Part shown: positions 41,410 through 51,574 of the stretch, piece by piece
Position numbering within the stretch: position 1 is the first letter of the stretch
Layout: every line of letters starts with the position of its first letter
Notes under the pieces: model-generated
Seen by the model: only the letters and a program-made list of their open reading frames with translations
Told to the model about the DNA's origin: nothing
Databases searched by the model: none
Assembly (NCBI GenBank): GCA_003153475.1
Contig: PLYT01000006.1
Coordinates: forward strand, 1-57,474
Direction: 5' to 3'
DNA from: Betaproteobacteria bacterium
GTDB lineage: Bacteria; Pseudomonadota; Gammaproteobacteria; Burkholderiales; Casimicrobiaceae
DNA: 57,474 bases
Program-made: the position numbers and the translations under genes

Positions 41410-41959
41410 CGGTAGTAGAGTCCGCTTCACCAGGAACGATCACCTTCATTCCGCGCATTGCCGCGGCGCTCGCCGTGTAGAGCACGGCGCCATGCGCCGC
41501 CGTGCCGACCACGATGACCGTCTTGGCGCCTTTCTCCTTCAGAATCTTCTAGAGATCGGTACCGACGAACTTGTCGAGCCCGGCCAAAATCGCCGGCTCG
41601 TTGCCGGTGGGAGCGAGATCCTTGGGAAGATCGGCTGGCTTGCCTCCGCCGCCAAGGGTGAAGACCACCGGTACGCCGGCCGTGCGCGCCGCCGTCAACA
41701 GTTTTTTGACCTTCGGGATCGATTCTATGCATCGCGGCCTGCGCTGCATGTTGCAGGTCTGCTCGTTGAAATCGAGCATCAGCAGAACGGTAGAGTTTTT
41801 GTCGATCATGACCGCCTTCAACGGCGGGGGCGGCGGGGCGGCGACGGAGCTCCATTGATCGATGATCGTCTGAGCGCCTGCCGGCTGTACGACAACGCAG
41901 CTCGCAATCCCGGCAATTGTTGCGACGGCACGCAGTACAAACAGGATTCGCATCGACAT
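41399..41959 (-). pseudogene. isochorismatase-family cysteine hydrolase, broken
   Basis: ATG 41959 with an upstream GGAGCAG opens a signal peptide (MSMRILFVLRAVATIAGIAS) and an isochorismatase-like domain (STVLLMLDFNEQTC, then KKLLTAARTAGVPVVFTLGG). A TAG at 41549-41551 interrupts the frame at FVGTDL*KILKEKGAKTV. Past it the same frame continues with VIVVGTAAHGAVLYTASAAA and MRGMKVIVPGEA, clearly the rest of the domain. It then loses similarity and stops at TAA 41399-41401. The last 60-70 residues expected for the family are missing. One nonsense change plus 3' truncation at the island edge make it nonfunctional. Confidence 0.85.
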
Positions 41960-42015
41960 TGTCTGCTCCTCTGATGGCCCGAAGCGAAAGCCTCGGTTCT
42001 TCGTGAAAGGCTGCT

Positions 42016-42603
42016 TTACTGCAGAATCTCGACGTTCTCGACGTCGGGAAAGCAGCCGCTGTCGCGTGCGGCAATCTGGAACGCCAGGAATTGGGCGAGC
42101 GTGTCTCGAGTCGGCGCTTCCTCGGTCGCCACTCGATTGTCGATGACGACAACGCGCTTGTAGCCCGCGTATGCGCCGGCCTTGTTGCGCGCGTTGTATT
42201 CGGCGCACATGCCGGTCTGCTTCGGACTCAATTCCGCGTTGCGCACTTGCACCGACGCCGGGTCGGCGACCGTCCGCTTCAGCGTTTCGGTGTATTGTCG
42301 CAGCAGATTCGCGCGTTCCGCCTGCTGTTGCTCGGGGCTGGGCGGCGCGGTGGCGGCGCGCGCGACTTCCTCCTCGTGCTCGGCCGCCTCGCCAGCGAGG
42401 CGCTCGCTCGCTTGCGCCGCGGCGCCTTCGCGCATGCGTCGGTCCTTTTCCCGCTCTTCCGCCAGTGACCGCTCCAGCGCCTGGCGCAGTCCCGCCTCGC
42501 GGGCGATCCGTTGCTGTTCACGCTGCTCGTTCGATTGACCGCAACCCGCGGCAACGCATCCCAGCAGTGCGGCGAGCACCAGCCCGTAGCGGATTGCCGG
42601 CAT
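42016..42603 (-). CDS. coiled-coil lipoprotein of unknown function
   Basis: A 195-residue protein with a lipoprotein signal (LVLAALLGCVAAGCGQS; lipobox AAGC). A charged coiled-coil stretch (about 25-85, REAGLRQALERSLAEEREKD) follows. The C-terminal domain contains TVADPASVQVRNAELSPKQT and MCAEYNARNKAGAYAGYKRV. That domain occurs in many betaproteobacterial hypothetical proteins; I know of no function. Two cysteines in it could form a disulfide. Confidence 0.8.
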   Translation of the reverse strand: MPAIRYGLVLAALLGCVAAGCGQSNEQREQQRIAREAGLRQALERSLAEEREKDRRMREGAAAQASERLAGEAAEHEEEVARAATAPPSPEQQQAERANLLRQYTETLKRTVADPASVQVRNAELSPKQTGMCAEYNARNKAGAYAGYKRVVVIDNRVATEEAPTRDTLAQFLAFQIAARDSGCFPDVENVEILQ

Positions 42604-42630
42604 ATCCTTGCTCCCCGATCGGCGACGCGC

Positions 42631-44448
42631 CTAGAGTACCGTTTCCCAGCGCCGGCTCAGCCGGGTCGCCCCGTTGATGATGCCGACCATCGAATAGGTC
42701 TGCGGAAAATTGCCCCACAGCTCGCCGGTTCCTGGATCGATGTCCTCGGAGAGCAGGCCCAGCGGATTTCTGGCCGCGATCAGCCCTTCGAAGAGCTCGC
42801 GCGCCTCGCCGGTGGCGCCGGCGCGTGCCAGCGCGTCGATCAGCCAGAACGTGCACGCGGTGAAGGCCATCTTGGGCAAGCCGAAATCGTCGGCCGTCGC
42901 GTAACGGTACAGGTGGCCGCCGCGCTGCAACTCGCCGCGGATAGCGGCCAGCGTCGACCGCCAGCGCGGGTCGTCGGCAGGCACCAGGCCGACTTCGCTC
43001 ATCAGCAGCACGCTGGCGTCGAGATGCTCGCCGTGGAAGACGTCGACGAAGGCTCGCCGCTGCGGGTTCCACGCGAGCTCGAGTATCGTCGCCTTGATCG
43101 CGTCGGCGCGGCTGCGCCATTCGCTCGCCCGGTCGGCGCGGCCGAGGTGCAATGCGATCTTCGCCAGACGGTCGCAGGCTGCCCAGCACATCACCGTCGA
43201 TGACGTATGCACGCCGCTGCGCGTGCGCAGCTCCCAGATTCCCGCGTCGGGCTGCTCGTGTAACGCGAACGCGCGCTCGCCCAGCCATTCCAGACGCAGG
43301 AAATCCTCGATACCCGCAGGATGTAAGAGACGGCGATCGAAGAACGCCTGTGTCGCGGCCAGGATCGCGTGGCCGTAGACGTCGTGTTGCCGGTGCTCGT
43401 AGGCCTGGTTGCCGACGCGGACCGGCCCGATGCCGCGATATCCGCGCAAGGTCTCGACCGGCCTCTCGACGACTTCGCTTTCCAGGCCGATGCCGTACAG
43501 CGGCTGCAGGTGGCCCTGCACCGCCGCCGTATCGGCGACGTTGAACAGATAGCGAAGATAGTTCTCCATCGTCGCCACTTCAGACAGACCGTTGAGCGCG
43601 CGGACGACGAAGAATGCGTCGCGAAGCCAGCAATAGCGGTAATCCCAGCAGCGCTCGGTGCCCGGCGCTTCCGGAATGCTGGTCGTCATCGCGGCCATGA
43701 TGGCGCCGGTTTCCTCGTACATGCACAGCTTCAGCGTGATCGCCGCGCGTATGACCGCATCCTGCCACTCGAGCGGCACGGCCAGCGCGCGCGACCAGTG
43801 CTGCCAGTATTCGGCAGTGCGCTCCTCGAAGTCGCGCGCGGTCTCGGTGATGCCGGTCGCGATCGTCTCGTCGACGCCGAATATCAGGTTGGCCGGCCGG
43901 TCGAGCAGGTGAAAGGTTTCGTCGAGGATGTAGGTGACCGGCATGTCGCAGGTCAAGCGTAGCGACTGGGTCGGATGGACGTAGCGGATATGGTTGCTGC
44001 CACGGGTGAATTCGGGACGGGCCGCGCCGTATTCGAAGCTTGGCCGCACGCGTATACGCACGCGCGGTCGGCCGGAAAGGGGCGCGATCCGCCGGATGAA
44101 CAACAGCGGACGGAATACGCGGCCGCGGTCGCGCAAGCGCGGCGCGAAGTCGGTAATGCGCACGCCGTGGCCGTGTCGGTCGAACAGGTCGGTGATCAGT
44201 ATCGCCGTGTTCGTGACGTAGTACTGCGTCGCTCGTGCGAAATGCTCGATTTCGATTTCGAACGCACCGCGCGCGGTCTCGTCGCGCCGCTCGCCGCCGA
44301 GCAGGGCGTGGAACACCGGGTCGCCATCCGGTCGCGGCAGGCAGCACCAGACAATCGAGCCGCGCTCGTCGATCAGCGCGTTGAATGCGCCGTTCCCGAT
44401 GACGCCCAGCGATAGGTTCGGCGCCGCGCGGCCGGCGGCCTCGATCAT
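42631..44448 (-). CDS. GH15 glycoside hydrolase (glucoamylase/trehalase-like)
   Basis: A 605-residue GH15 enzyme that would release glucose from alpha-glucans or split trehalose. The N-terminal beta domain begins LSLGVIGNGAFNALIDERGS. The catalytic (alpha/alpha)6 barrel has TERCWDYRYCWLRDA, PVRVGNQAYEHRQHDVYGH and LSEDIDPGTGELWGNFPQTY, with the acid/base glutamates. There is no signal peptide. Its ATG overlaps the otsB stop by four bases, so it is the third gene of the trehalose operon. This context favours trehalose or a related disaccharide as substrate, but a glucoamylase role is equally possible from sequence. Confidence 0.9.
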   Translation of the reverse strand: MIEAAGRAAPNLSLGVIGNGAFNALIDERGSIVWCCLPRPDGDPVFHALLGGERRDETARGAFEIEIEHFARATQYYVTNTAILITDLFDRHGHGVRITDFAPRLRDRGRVFRPLLFIRRIAPLSGRPRVRIRVRPSFEYGAARPEFTRGSNHIRYVHPTQSLRLTCDMPVTYILDETFHLLDRPANLIFGVDETIATGITETARDFEERTAEYWQHWSRALAVPLEWQDAVIRAAITLKLCMYEETGAIMAAMTTSIPEAPGTERCWDYRYCWLRDAFFVVRALNGLSEVATMENYLRYLFNVADTAAVQGHLQPLYGIGLESEVVERPVETLRGYRGIGPVRVGNQAYEHRQHDVYGHAILAATQAFFDRRLLHPAGIEDFLRLEWLGERAFALHEQPDAGIWELRTRSGVHTSSTVMCWAACDRLAKIALHLGRADRASEWRSRADAIKATILELAWNPQRRAFVDVFHGEHLDASVLLMSEVGLVPADDPRWRSTLAAIRGELQRGGHLYRYATADDFGLPKMAFTACTFWLIDALARAGATGEARELFEGLIAARNPLGLLSEDIDPGTGELWGNFPQTYSMVGIINGATRLSRRWETVL

Positions 44449-45263
44449 TGCGCCACTGGCGAAACGCTTGCCGCGTGCGACCTGGCCGGATATCGCGTGC
44501 CGTCGAGCATTGCGACCAACCGACGCACCAGCCGGACAACGTCGGCCTGGTTCTTCAGATACATTTCGGCGGCGCTCTTGCGCTTCCGCCCGACCCGGAT
44601 CGACAGCACTTCGGGCATGCGCATGCGGAATACGTCCTCGTCGGTGACGTCGTCGCCTACGTACATGGCGCGCGTACAGCCGGAATGACCGAGCAGGCTT
44701 TGCAGCGCCCCGCCCTTGTGCGGAGCGTCGGGCGCCAAGAGGTTCAGCACGCGCTTGCCGTGCACGATGTCGGGCCGCGGCACCAGCCGCGCGACGCGCT
44801 CCTCGAGTATCTGCCGCGCCAGCGCCGGCCGCGCTGCATGCCGGTAGTGAAACGACAGCGAGTACTGCTTGTCCTCGAGCATGATGCCCGGCATTGCCCG
44901 CCAGCCGTGCGCGTCCGTCGTGGCGCTCAACTCGGCGAGCCACGCGCCGCAAACCCGCTGAAAGGCGGTGCTTTGCCGTTCGAAGCCGGGGATGCCTTCG
45001 GCGCCGTGGTTGCCGATCAGATAGTGGGGGCTGAAGCCCAGCATCGGCCGTGCGTCCTTGACCGCACGTCCGGTGATGATCGCTACCGGCGTTCTAGCGG
45101 CCAGCGAGCGAAGGCACGCGCGCAGCTCGTCCGAGATATGCGCGCGCCACGGCTCGGCGACAATCGGCGCCAGCGTGCCGTCGATGTCGAACGCCAGCAT
45201 CGGCCGTCCTGACAGCGTGTTGCGCACTTGCGTCAGCGACGCGGAGCTCAGCGCGTATCTCAT
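44445..45263 (-). CDS. otsB: OtsB: trehalose-6-phosphate phosphatase
   Basis: A 272-residue HAD phosphatase that removes phosphate from trehalose 6-phosphate. HAD motif I is AFDIDGTLAPI, motif II lies in VAIITGRAV, and motif IV is YVGDDVTDEDVF. ATG 45263 overlaps the otsA stop (ATGA). The frame extends further upstream but that part is antisense-like sequence within otsA. Confidence 0.94.
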   Translation of the reverse strand: MRYALSSASLTQVRNTLSGRPMLAFDIDGTLAPIVAEPWRAHISDELRACLRSLAARTPVAIITGRAVKDARPMLGFSPHYLIGNHGAEGIPGFERQSTAFQRVCGAWLAELSATTDAHGWRAMPGIMLEDKQYSLSFHYRHAARPALARQILEERVARLVPRPDIVHGKRVLNLLAPDAPHKGGALQSLLGHSGCTRAMYVGDDVTDEDVFRMRMPEVLSIRVGRKRKSAAEMYLKNQADVVRLVRRLVAMLDGTRYPARSHAASVSPVAQ

Positions 45264-47524
45264 GCCTCGATTCCGGCATCGCGCTGATGCGCAAAGATTC
45301 GTGCGGATACGCGCTGCCGCTGCCGCAGGCGCGCCGCGTCGAGCAACATCGAACCGGCCCAGCGGTAGACGTTGAACTCCTGCACCAGCCGTCGCATGCT
45401 GCGCATGCGCACGCGCTTTTCGTCGGTCGGCATCGTCAATGCCTTGTACAGCGCGTCGGCGCAATTCTCGATGTGATACGGGTTCACGATCAACGCGTCC
45501 GGAAGCTCGCGCGCAGCGCCGGTGAATTGCGACAGCACGAGGACCCCTTGCTCATCATCGCGCGACGCGACGAATTCCTTCGCGACGAGGTTCATCCCGT
45601 CGTGCAGGCTCGTGACGATGCAAACGTCGGCAGCCCGGTAGTATTCGTTGACCGACTGCGAACCGTGATGCTCGACTTTCAGTCGTATCGGCTCGTAGCC
45701 ATCGCGGCCGAAAGTCGCGTTGATGCGCGCCGCCAGCGCGCGAACCCGCATCTCGAAATTGTGATACTCGTCGAGCGACGAGCGCGAAGGCGCGGCGATC
45801 TGCACCAGCACGAACCGGCCGATGAATTCGGGGTGCACCTCGAGCAGGCGCTCGACGGCGAGAAAGCGCTCGAGTATGCCCTTGGTGTAATCCATCCGGT
45901 CGACGCCGATGCCCACAAGCACGTCGTCGGCGAGCTTCTCGATCCGCAGCACCTTGGCCCGGCATAACGAGACCGACAGCTGCGAATCGATCCACTCGGG
46001 CGGCCACTGGATCGAAATCGGGTACGACTCGACGCGCGTCAGCTGGCCGCCATACGAAATCGTCGACGACTCGCGCTCGATGCGCGCCTCCAGGTGCCGG
46101 TCGACGGTCTCGACGAAATTCTGGCAATGGAACCGGGTATGAAAGCCGAGGATCGTGCTGCCCAGCATGCCTTCGAGCAGCTCCTCCCGCCACGGACAGA
46201 TGCTGAACGACTCCGGGTTCGGCCACGGGATGTGCCAGAACATGATGATCGTCGCTTTCGGCAGCCGCTCGCGAATCATCCGCGGCACCAGCGCGAGGTG
46301 ATAGTCCTGTACCAGCACGACCGGGTCGTCGGTGCGCACCTCATCGCGCACGGCGTCGGCGAAGCGCCGGTTGACCCGCAGGTACTGCTCCCAATCGGCG
46401 GAGCGGAACACCGGCCGCACGTGGGCGATGTGGCACAGCGGCCACAGTCCTTCGTTGGCGAAGCCGTTGTAGTAGCCCCGCTCCTCTTCCGCGCTGAGCC
46501 AGACGCGGCGCAGCGTATAGCTCGGATTGTCGGGCGGCACGCGCAGGCGTCCGCGCGCATCGGCGGTCTCGCGATCGGCGCTGCCGCTGCCGTGCGCGAT
46601 CCACGTCCCGGAGCACGCGCGCATCACCGGTTCGAGCGCGGTGACCAGTCCGCTGGCCGGCCGCAACAGCGTGATCTCGTCGCCATCGCGGTTATGGATG
46701 AACGGCTCGCGATTCGACACGACCAGCACTTCGTCGCCGAGCAGCTGCTCGTGCAGGACGTTGCGCAGCATCTCCGGGCTCCATATCGCGCTCTGGTCGC
46801 GCCCTCGTCGGCTCTGGTCGAGCTCGCGCAGTAGCGCCCGCAATTCGCTCGCCAACGGATGCACCGGCGACGAGCCCGGCCGCGAAAAAGGCTGCAGTAT
46901 GCCTTCGCCGCGCAGCAACGAGCGCACGCCGGCGACCCAGCCGCGCCATGAAAGGTGCGCGATCGACACGGTAACCAGCGACACGACGACGCCGAGGACG
47001 ACGAACAAGCCGATCAGATAGAGCCGCGTGTCGGCGCTGCGCCGGTCGACGAAGCTCATGTCGTGGACCAGAATCAGCGTTCCGATCCGATCGGCGCCCT
47101 CAAACAGCGGTCGCTGCACGACGTGCAGCGGTCCCTGGCGCAGGCGAATCACCGAGTGCGCCTCGCCTTCCGCGCTGGCCGGCGGACGGCAGCCCAGCGT
47201 CGACGGATAAGTCGGGGTCGAATAGCGCATCTTCCCGCGCTCATCACAGAACGCCAGCGCATACAGCCGTTCGTCCTGCAGCGCTCGCATGAATATCTGC
47301 TCGACCTTGGTCGTCGACCCCTGCTCGATCGCCCCGGCGAGCTGACCCTGCAGCGTGTTGGCAACGAGCTCCGAACGCGTGTCGAGATCGTTGATCCACC
47401 ACCGCAAGGCTAATTTGTCGACCAGCGGAACGAGCAGGTACGCGAGCAGCGCGAGCGCCACCGTCAGCGGCACGATGAAGCGCAGCGACAGGTGCATCGG
47501 GCGTAGAGGTTCTTGGCTGCTCAT
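45260..47524 (-). CDS. otsA: OtsA: trehalose-6-phosphate synthase with membrane sensor-like N-terminus
   Basis: A GT20 synthase joining a nucleotide-activated glucose to glucose 6-phosphate. The 754-residue protein is about 280 residues longer than normal OtsA. The GT20 domain starts near 264 ([14 protein letters not shown]) and includes [33 protein letters not shown] and [10 protein letters not shown]. The extra N-terminus has two membrane helices (about 12-33 and 168-190). They flank a roughly 135-residue periplasmic segment ([36 protein letters not shown]) like a Cache/PAS-type sensor. A linker of about 70 residues ([15 protein letters not shown]) follows. It heads the otsA-otsB-GH15 operon. 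Confidence 0.93.
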   Translation of the reverse strand: MSSQEPLRPMHLSLRFIVPLTVALALLAYLLVPLVDKLALRWWINDLDTRSELVANTLQGQLAGAIEQGSTTKVEQIFMRALQDERLYALAFCDERGKMRYSTPTYPSTLGCRPPASAEGEAHSVIRLRQGPLHVVQRPLFEGADRIGTLILVHDMSFVDRRSADTRLYLIGLFVVLGVVVSLVTVSIAHLSWRGWVAGVRSLLRGEGILQPFSRPGSSPVHPLASELRALLRELDQSRRGRDQSAIWSPEMLRNVLHEQLLGDEVLVVSNREPFIHNRDGDEITLLRPASGLVTALEPVMRACSGTWIAHGSGSADRETADARGRLRVPPDNPSYTLRRVWLSAEEERGYYNGFANEGLWPLCHIAHVRPVFRSADWEQYLRVNRRFADAVRDEVRTDDPVVLVQDYHLALVPRMIRERLPKATIIMFWHIPWPNPESFSICPWREELLEGMLGSTILGFHTRFHCQNFVETVDRHLEARIERESSTISYGGQLTRVESYPISIQWPPEWIDSQLSVSLCRAKVLRIEKLADDVLVGIGVDRMDYTKGILERFLAVERLLEVHPEFIGRFVLVQIAAPSRSSLDEYHNFEMRVRALAARINATFGRDGYEPIRLKVEHHGSQSVNEYYRAADVCIVTSLHDGMNLVAKEFVASRDDEQGVLVLSQFTGAARELPDALIVNPYHIENCADALYKALTMPTDEKRVRMRSMRRLVQEFNVYRWAGSMLLDAARLRQRQRVSARIFAHQRDAGIEA

Positions 47525-47758
47525 CGTCCAGCGATCATTTCAGCGTGTGTCCGGACGCGTCAAGGCGGCACCGAACGCCGGCCGGTCGATGCCGCGTCTC
47601 GGAAGCGACAAAAAAACGTCGAAGATTGATGCTCCCCTGGCGACGGCGATGCCCTTCCCGCTTCGCCGACCATATCGTTTTAAGTCTGACCGCTCCGACC
47701 GGTCCGAGTTTCATTCGGCGCGGGGCGACGCGCTGCGGCATTCGAACGATACCGTCGG

Positions 47759-49579
47759 CTAGCCCAGCGGCACGACCTTGATGACTTCCTCGGCAGTGGA
47801 CAAGCCGGCCGCGATTTTCGCCGCTCCGGAAACGCGCAGCGGCTTCATGTTTTCCTTGTACGCCTGCTCGCGGATCTTCGAATCGTCGACATCGGCATGG
47901 ATCAGCCGGCGGATGGCCGGAGACAAAGTCATGATCTCGTAGAGGCCGATGCGGCCGTAATAGCCGGTCATCCGGCATTCGAGGCAGCCGACCGGGGCAT
48001 GCACGTGCTGCTCGCCGTCGCTGCGGAACGGCGCGGTGAGCATGCGCCAGGTGTCCGGATCGAGCGGATCGGCCGGCGCCTTGCAATGCGGGCACAGCGT
48101 ACGGATCAGGCGCTGCGCCATCACGCCCAGCACCGTCGAGCTGACGAGGAACGGCGGCACTCCGAGGTCGATAAGGCGGGTGATCGCGGTCGGCGCATCG
48201 TTGGTGTGCAAGGTCGACAGCACCAGGTGACCGGTCAGCGCCGCCTGCACGGCCATGTCCGCGGTGTCGCGGTCGCGGATTTCGCCGACCATGATGATGT
48301 CGGGGTCCTGGCGCAAGAGCGTGCGTACGCCGCTCGCAAAATCGACACCTATCGCCGGCTGCACCTGCATCTGGTTGAACTCGGGCGCGATCATTTCGAT
48401 CGGGTCCTCGATCGAGCAGACGTTAACTTCGGGGGTGGCGAGCAGCTTCATCGTCGAGTACAGCGTCGTCGTCTTGCCCGACCCTGTCGGACCGGTGACC
48501 AGCACGATGCCGTAGGGCTCCTTGATCATGCGCTCCCAGCGGTCACGGTCCTCGCCGGTGAAACCCAGCTCCTGGAAATCGCGTACCAGCACGTCGGGCG
48601 TGAAGATCCGCATGACGACCTTCTCGCCGAACGCGGTCGGCATCGTCGAGATGCGAAGCTCGATCTCCTCGCCGTCCGGAGACAGCGTCTTGATGCGCCC
48701 GTCCTGCGGACGGCGCCGTTCGACGATCTCCATCCGCGCCAGCAGCTTGATGCGGCTGGTCATCGCAACCAGGACCGGATTCGGGATCACGTAGACCTGG
48801 TGCAGCACGCCGTCGATGCGGAAGCGCACGACGCCGGATTCGCGCCGCGGCTCGATATGGATGTCGGAAGCGCGCTGCTCGAACGCGTATTGCCACAGCC
48901 AATCGACGATATGGACGACGTGCTGATCGTTGGCATCGAGCTGGCCGTGCTTGCCCAATTCGACCAGCTGCTCGAAATTGCGCGCGAACGAGGTGTCGCC
49001 GCGCTGGTTCTCGCCCGCCTTCTTGATCGAGCGCGCGAGATTGAAGAACTCGCCGATGTAGCGACGGATGTCCTGCGGGTTGGCGAAGACCAGCTTGACC
49101 TTCAGGTGCAGGATCGCCTCGAGCTCGTCGGCCCAGGCTCGCACGAAAGGCTCGCTGGTCGCAACGGTCAGCTCGCCCTTGGTGACCGCGACCGGCAGGA
49201 TGCGGTAGCGCTCGGCGTACGCGATCGACATCGTGCCGGTCACCGCGACCAGGTCGATTTTCAGCGGGTCGACGTGGTGATACGGAATGCCGAGCTTCCC
49301 GGCCAGCCATTCGACCAGCGCCTCCAGCGTCAGCGGCCGGCGCGGCGGGATCAGCGAACGCCATTTCTGGTCGGCGATCAGCTCGAGCGGATTGTCGTAA
49401 CGCTGCGTGCGCGACCGGGCAACCGGATCCGCATCGGCGGCGGCGACCAGCCCGTCGGCCACCATCAGCTTGAGGACGTCGTCGAGTCTCAAGCGGCGAT
49501 CGGGCGCACGCGCCGCCTGCCTGGCGGCAGGGGCGCCCGGCGGCGCCGCAGGCGTCTTGATCGGGTTGGCCGAAGACAT
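47759..49579 (-). CDS. GspE/PilB-type secretion ATPase
   Basis: A 606-residue hexameric ATPase of the type II secretion / type IV pilus assembly class. The N-terminal MshEN-like region (about 40-180) precedes an N2 domain ([20 protein letters not shown]). Walker A is [10 protein letters not shown], the Asp and His boxes are in SIEDPIE and [12 protein letters not shown], and Walker B is [13 protein letters not shown] zinc site CPHC ... CLEC lies near the C-terminus. No other secretion or pilus genes are beside it, so the system it serves is unclear. ATG 49579 is chosen because the upstream extension lies in the promoter gap. Confidence 0.92.
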   Translation of the reverse strand: MSSANPIKTPAAPPGAPAARQAARAPDRRLRLDDVLKLMVADGLVAAADADPVARSRTQRYDNPLELIADQKWRSLIPPRRPLTLEALVEWLAGKLGIPYHHVDPLKIDLVAVTGTMSIAYAERYRILPVAVTKGELTVATSEPFVRAWADELEAILHLKVKLVFANPQDIRRYIGEFFNLARSIKKAGENQRGDTSFARNFEQLVELGKHGQLDANDQHVVHIVDWLWQYAFEQRASDIHIEPRRESGVVRFRIDGVLHQVYVIPNPVLVAMTSRIKLLARMEIVERRRPQDGRIKTLSPDGEEIELRISTMPTAFGEKVVMRIFTPDVLVRDFQELGFTGEDRDRWERMIKEPYGIVLVTGPTGSGKTTTLYSTMKLLATPEVNVCSIEDPIEMIAPEFNQMQVQPAIGVDFASGVRTLLRQDPDIIMVGEIRDRDTADMAVQAALTGHLVLSTLHTNDAPTAITRLIDLGVPPFLVSSTVLGVMAQRLIRTLCPHCKAPADPLDPDTWRMLTAPFRSDGEQHVHAPVGCLECRMTGYYGRIGLYEIMTLSPAIRRLIHADVDDSKIREQAYKENMKPLRVSGAAKIAAGLSTAEEVIKVVPLG

Positions 49580-49683
49580 CGCGCTACTATAGACCGAAGC
49601 GACGTAGGGCGACAGCGGGCGCGGGCCCGATGCGGTCGCCGCGACCGTCCCCGGCCGCAAGGCGCGAATGCGAAAATCGCGGC

Positions 49684-50196
49684 ATGGCTCCGGAAATCAC
49701 CGCTGTGTGCGCCGACATCACGACGCTGGCCGTCGATGCGATCGTCAACGCGGCCAACACGAGCCTCCTGGGCGGCGGCGGCGTCGACGGCGCGATCCAT
49801 CGCGCGGCCGGACCGGAATTACTCGTCGAATGCCGGACCTTGGGCGGCTGTGCTACGGGCGAGGCCAGGATCACGCGCGGCCATCGCCTGCCGGCGCGGC
49901 ACGTCATCCACACGGTCGGACCGGTGTGGCGGGGCGGCAACGCCGGTGAGCCGCAATTGCTGTCCTCGTGCTATCGGCGCTCGCTTGAGCTCGCCGTCGG
50001 CCATGGACTCGCGTCGATCGCGTTTCCGGCGATCAGCTGCGGCGCATACGGTTATCCGCTGGCGCGAGCGGTGCCGATCGCGGTCGCCGCGGTGCGGGGC
50101 TTCGACCGGCTCGACGCTCTCGAGCGGATCGTGTTCGCCTGCGCGGGCGCCGACGTGCTGGCCGCGTACCGGGCCGCGCTCGGCGAGCCAGGCTAG
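49684..50196 (+). CDS. macro-domain protein, ADP-ribose/O-acetyl-ADP-ribose hydrolase type
   Basis: A 170-residue YmdB/MacroD-like protein that would bind ADP-ribose and remove acetyl or ADP-ribosyl groups. The ligand motifs are [35 protein letters not shown] and the C-terminal ISCGAYGYP loop. The length is that of a single-domain enzyme. It converges on pncB and the two stops share the palindrome CTAG (50193-50196). Both proteins work in NAD-related metabolism, which may be coincidence. Confidence 0.92.
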   Translation: MAPEITAVCADITTLAVDAIVNAANTSLLGGGGVDGAIHRAAGPELLVECRTLGGCATGEARITRGHRLPARHVIHTVGPVWRGGNAGEPQLLSSCYRRSLELAVGHGLASIAFPAISCGAYGYPLARAVPIAVAAVRGFDRLDALERIVFACAGADVLAAYRAALGEPG

Positions 50197-51401
50197 TCGG
50201 CGTCGAGGCCGTCGCCGCCCGCTGTCGCCACGGCTTCGGGCACTTCGAACACCTCGCGCAGATAGGCGACATACGAGGGATCGTAATCCATCGCCTTCGA
50301 TGGCTCGTCGCTGATCTTGGCGACCGGCTGGCCGTTGCAGCGGGTCATCTTGATGACGATCTGCAACGCTTCGTAGCCCAGGTCGTTGGTCAGGTTGGTG
50401 CCGACGCCGAACGCCGTCTGGCTGCGGCCCTTGAAATATTCGAACAGCCTTATCGCCAGCGGCGCGTTCAGCGAATCGGAGAACACCATCACCTTCGACC
50501 TCGGGTCGATGCGCATCCTCTGGTAATGCGCGATCAGCTTTTCGCCCCACTCGAACGGGTCGCCCGAGTCGTGCCGGACGCCGTCGAACAGCTTGCAGAA
50601 GAAAAGATCGAAATCGCGGAGGAACGCGTCCATGCCGCAGACGTCGGACAGCGCGATTCCCAGATCGCCGCGGTATTCGCGCGCCCAGGTGTTGAACGCG
50701 AACACCTGCGAATCGCGCAGCCTCGGTCCCACCGCCTGGCAGGCCTGCATGTACTCATGCGCCATCGTGCCGAGCGGCGTCAGGTTGTGATCGAAGGCGA
50801 GCTTGACGTTGCTGGTGCCGACAAACTTGGGGCCGATGCCTTCCTTCAGTGTGCGGACGACTTCGTCCTGCCATGCGCGCGAGAATCGTCGTCGCGTGCC
50901 GTAATCGGCGATGCGGAATTCGGGATCGCGTACCGCGTTGATCTGCGCGATCTTGGCGTCGAGGCGGCGGCGGCCCTCGGCCAAGTCCGGCCGGGCTACC
51001 GTCTCCCGCAAATACACTTCGCTTACGATCGCGAGCACCGGCACTTCGAACAGGATCGTGTGCAGCCACGGCCCTTTGATCGCGATGTCGATCTCGCCCG
51101 GCGCCGCCGACGGTGCCAGGCTGATGAAGCGCCGATCGAGCTGGAACAGGCCGAGCAGATCGACGAAATCGCTTTTGAGAAAGCGCCAGCGTCGCAGGTA
51201 GGCAAGCTCCTCGTGGGTGAAGCGCAGGCTGCACAGGCCGGCGATCTCGCGCTCGATCTGGCTCAGGTACGGCGTCAAGTCGATACCGGGCGTCCGGCAC
51301 TTGAAGCGGTACTCGACCTGCGCACCGGGAAAATGGTGCAGCACGACCTGCATCATCGTGAACTTGTACAGATCGGTATCGAGCAACGACTCGATGATCA
51401 T
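50193..51401 (-). CDS. pncB: nicotinate phosphoribosyltransferase
   Basis: A 402-residue enzyme of the NAD salvage pathway, making nicotinate mononucleotide from nicotinate and PRPP with ATP. ATG 51401 gives the family start [18 protein letters not shown]. The autophosphorylated histidine lies in [15 protein letters not shown], and GTSNVKLAF and VGTNLTNDL are substrate loops. A longer frame from 51482 adds a Pro-rich stretch with no similarity. It is divergent from corA. Confidence 0.94.
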   Translation of the reverse strand: MIIESLLDTDLYKFTMMQVVLHHFPGAQVEYRFKCRTPGIDLTPYLSQIEREIAGLCSLRFTHEELAYLRRWRFLKSDFVDLLGLFQLDRRFISLAPSAAPGEIDIAIKGPWLHTILFEVPVLAIVSEVYLRETVARPDLAEGRRRLDAKIAQINAVRDPEFRIADYGTRRRFSRAWQDEVVRTLKEGIGPKFVGTSNVKLAFDHNLTPLGTMAHEYMQACQAVGPRLRDSQVFAFNTWAREYRGDLGIALSDVCGMDAFLRDFDLFFCKLFDGVRHDSGDPFEWGEKLIAHYQRMRIDPRSKVMVFSDSLNAPLAIRLFEYFKGRSQTAFGVGTNLTNDLGYEALQIVIKMTRCNGQPVAKISDEPSKAMDYDPSYVAYLREVFEVPEAVATAGGDGLDAD

Positions 51402-51574
51402 GCGGCATTTCGCGGATTGCGGAAAGGCAGCCATGGTACCCGCTGCCGGCGGGCGCATCCACTTTCCCGGCGCGGCAGACACCCGTGCGCCGCGCCGACC
51501 CAGCGATGCGCGCCAGGTGGCAATCGAGGGCCGGGGCCGCTATCATCGCTGCATTCACCGCGAAAGCAACGATC

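Noticed and set aside
41404..41430. Right attachment repeat of tRNA-Ser (CTTCACCAGG compared with CTTCCGCCAG)
   Set aside because: The match is short and imperfect and could be chance.
47525..47758. Imperfect palindrome CTCCGACCGGTCCGAG upstream of otsA as an operator
   Set aside because: Two mismatches in a GC-rich gap and no second copy; not distinguishable from chance.
47897..50314. Open frame of 805 codons on the plus strand
   Set aside because: It lies opposite gspE and runs through the macro-domain gene in another frame; composition is non-protein-like.
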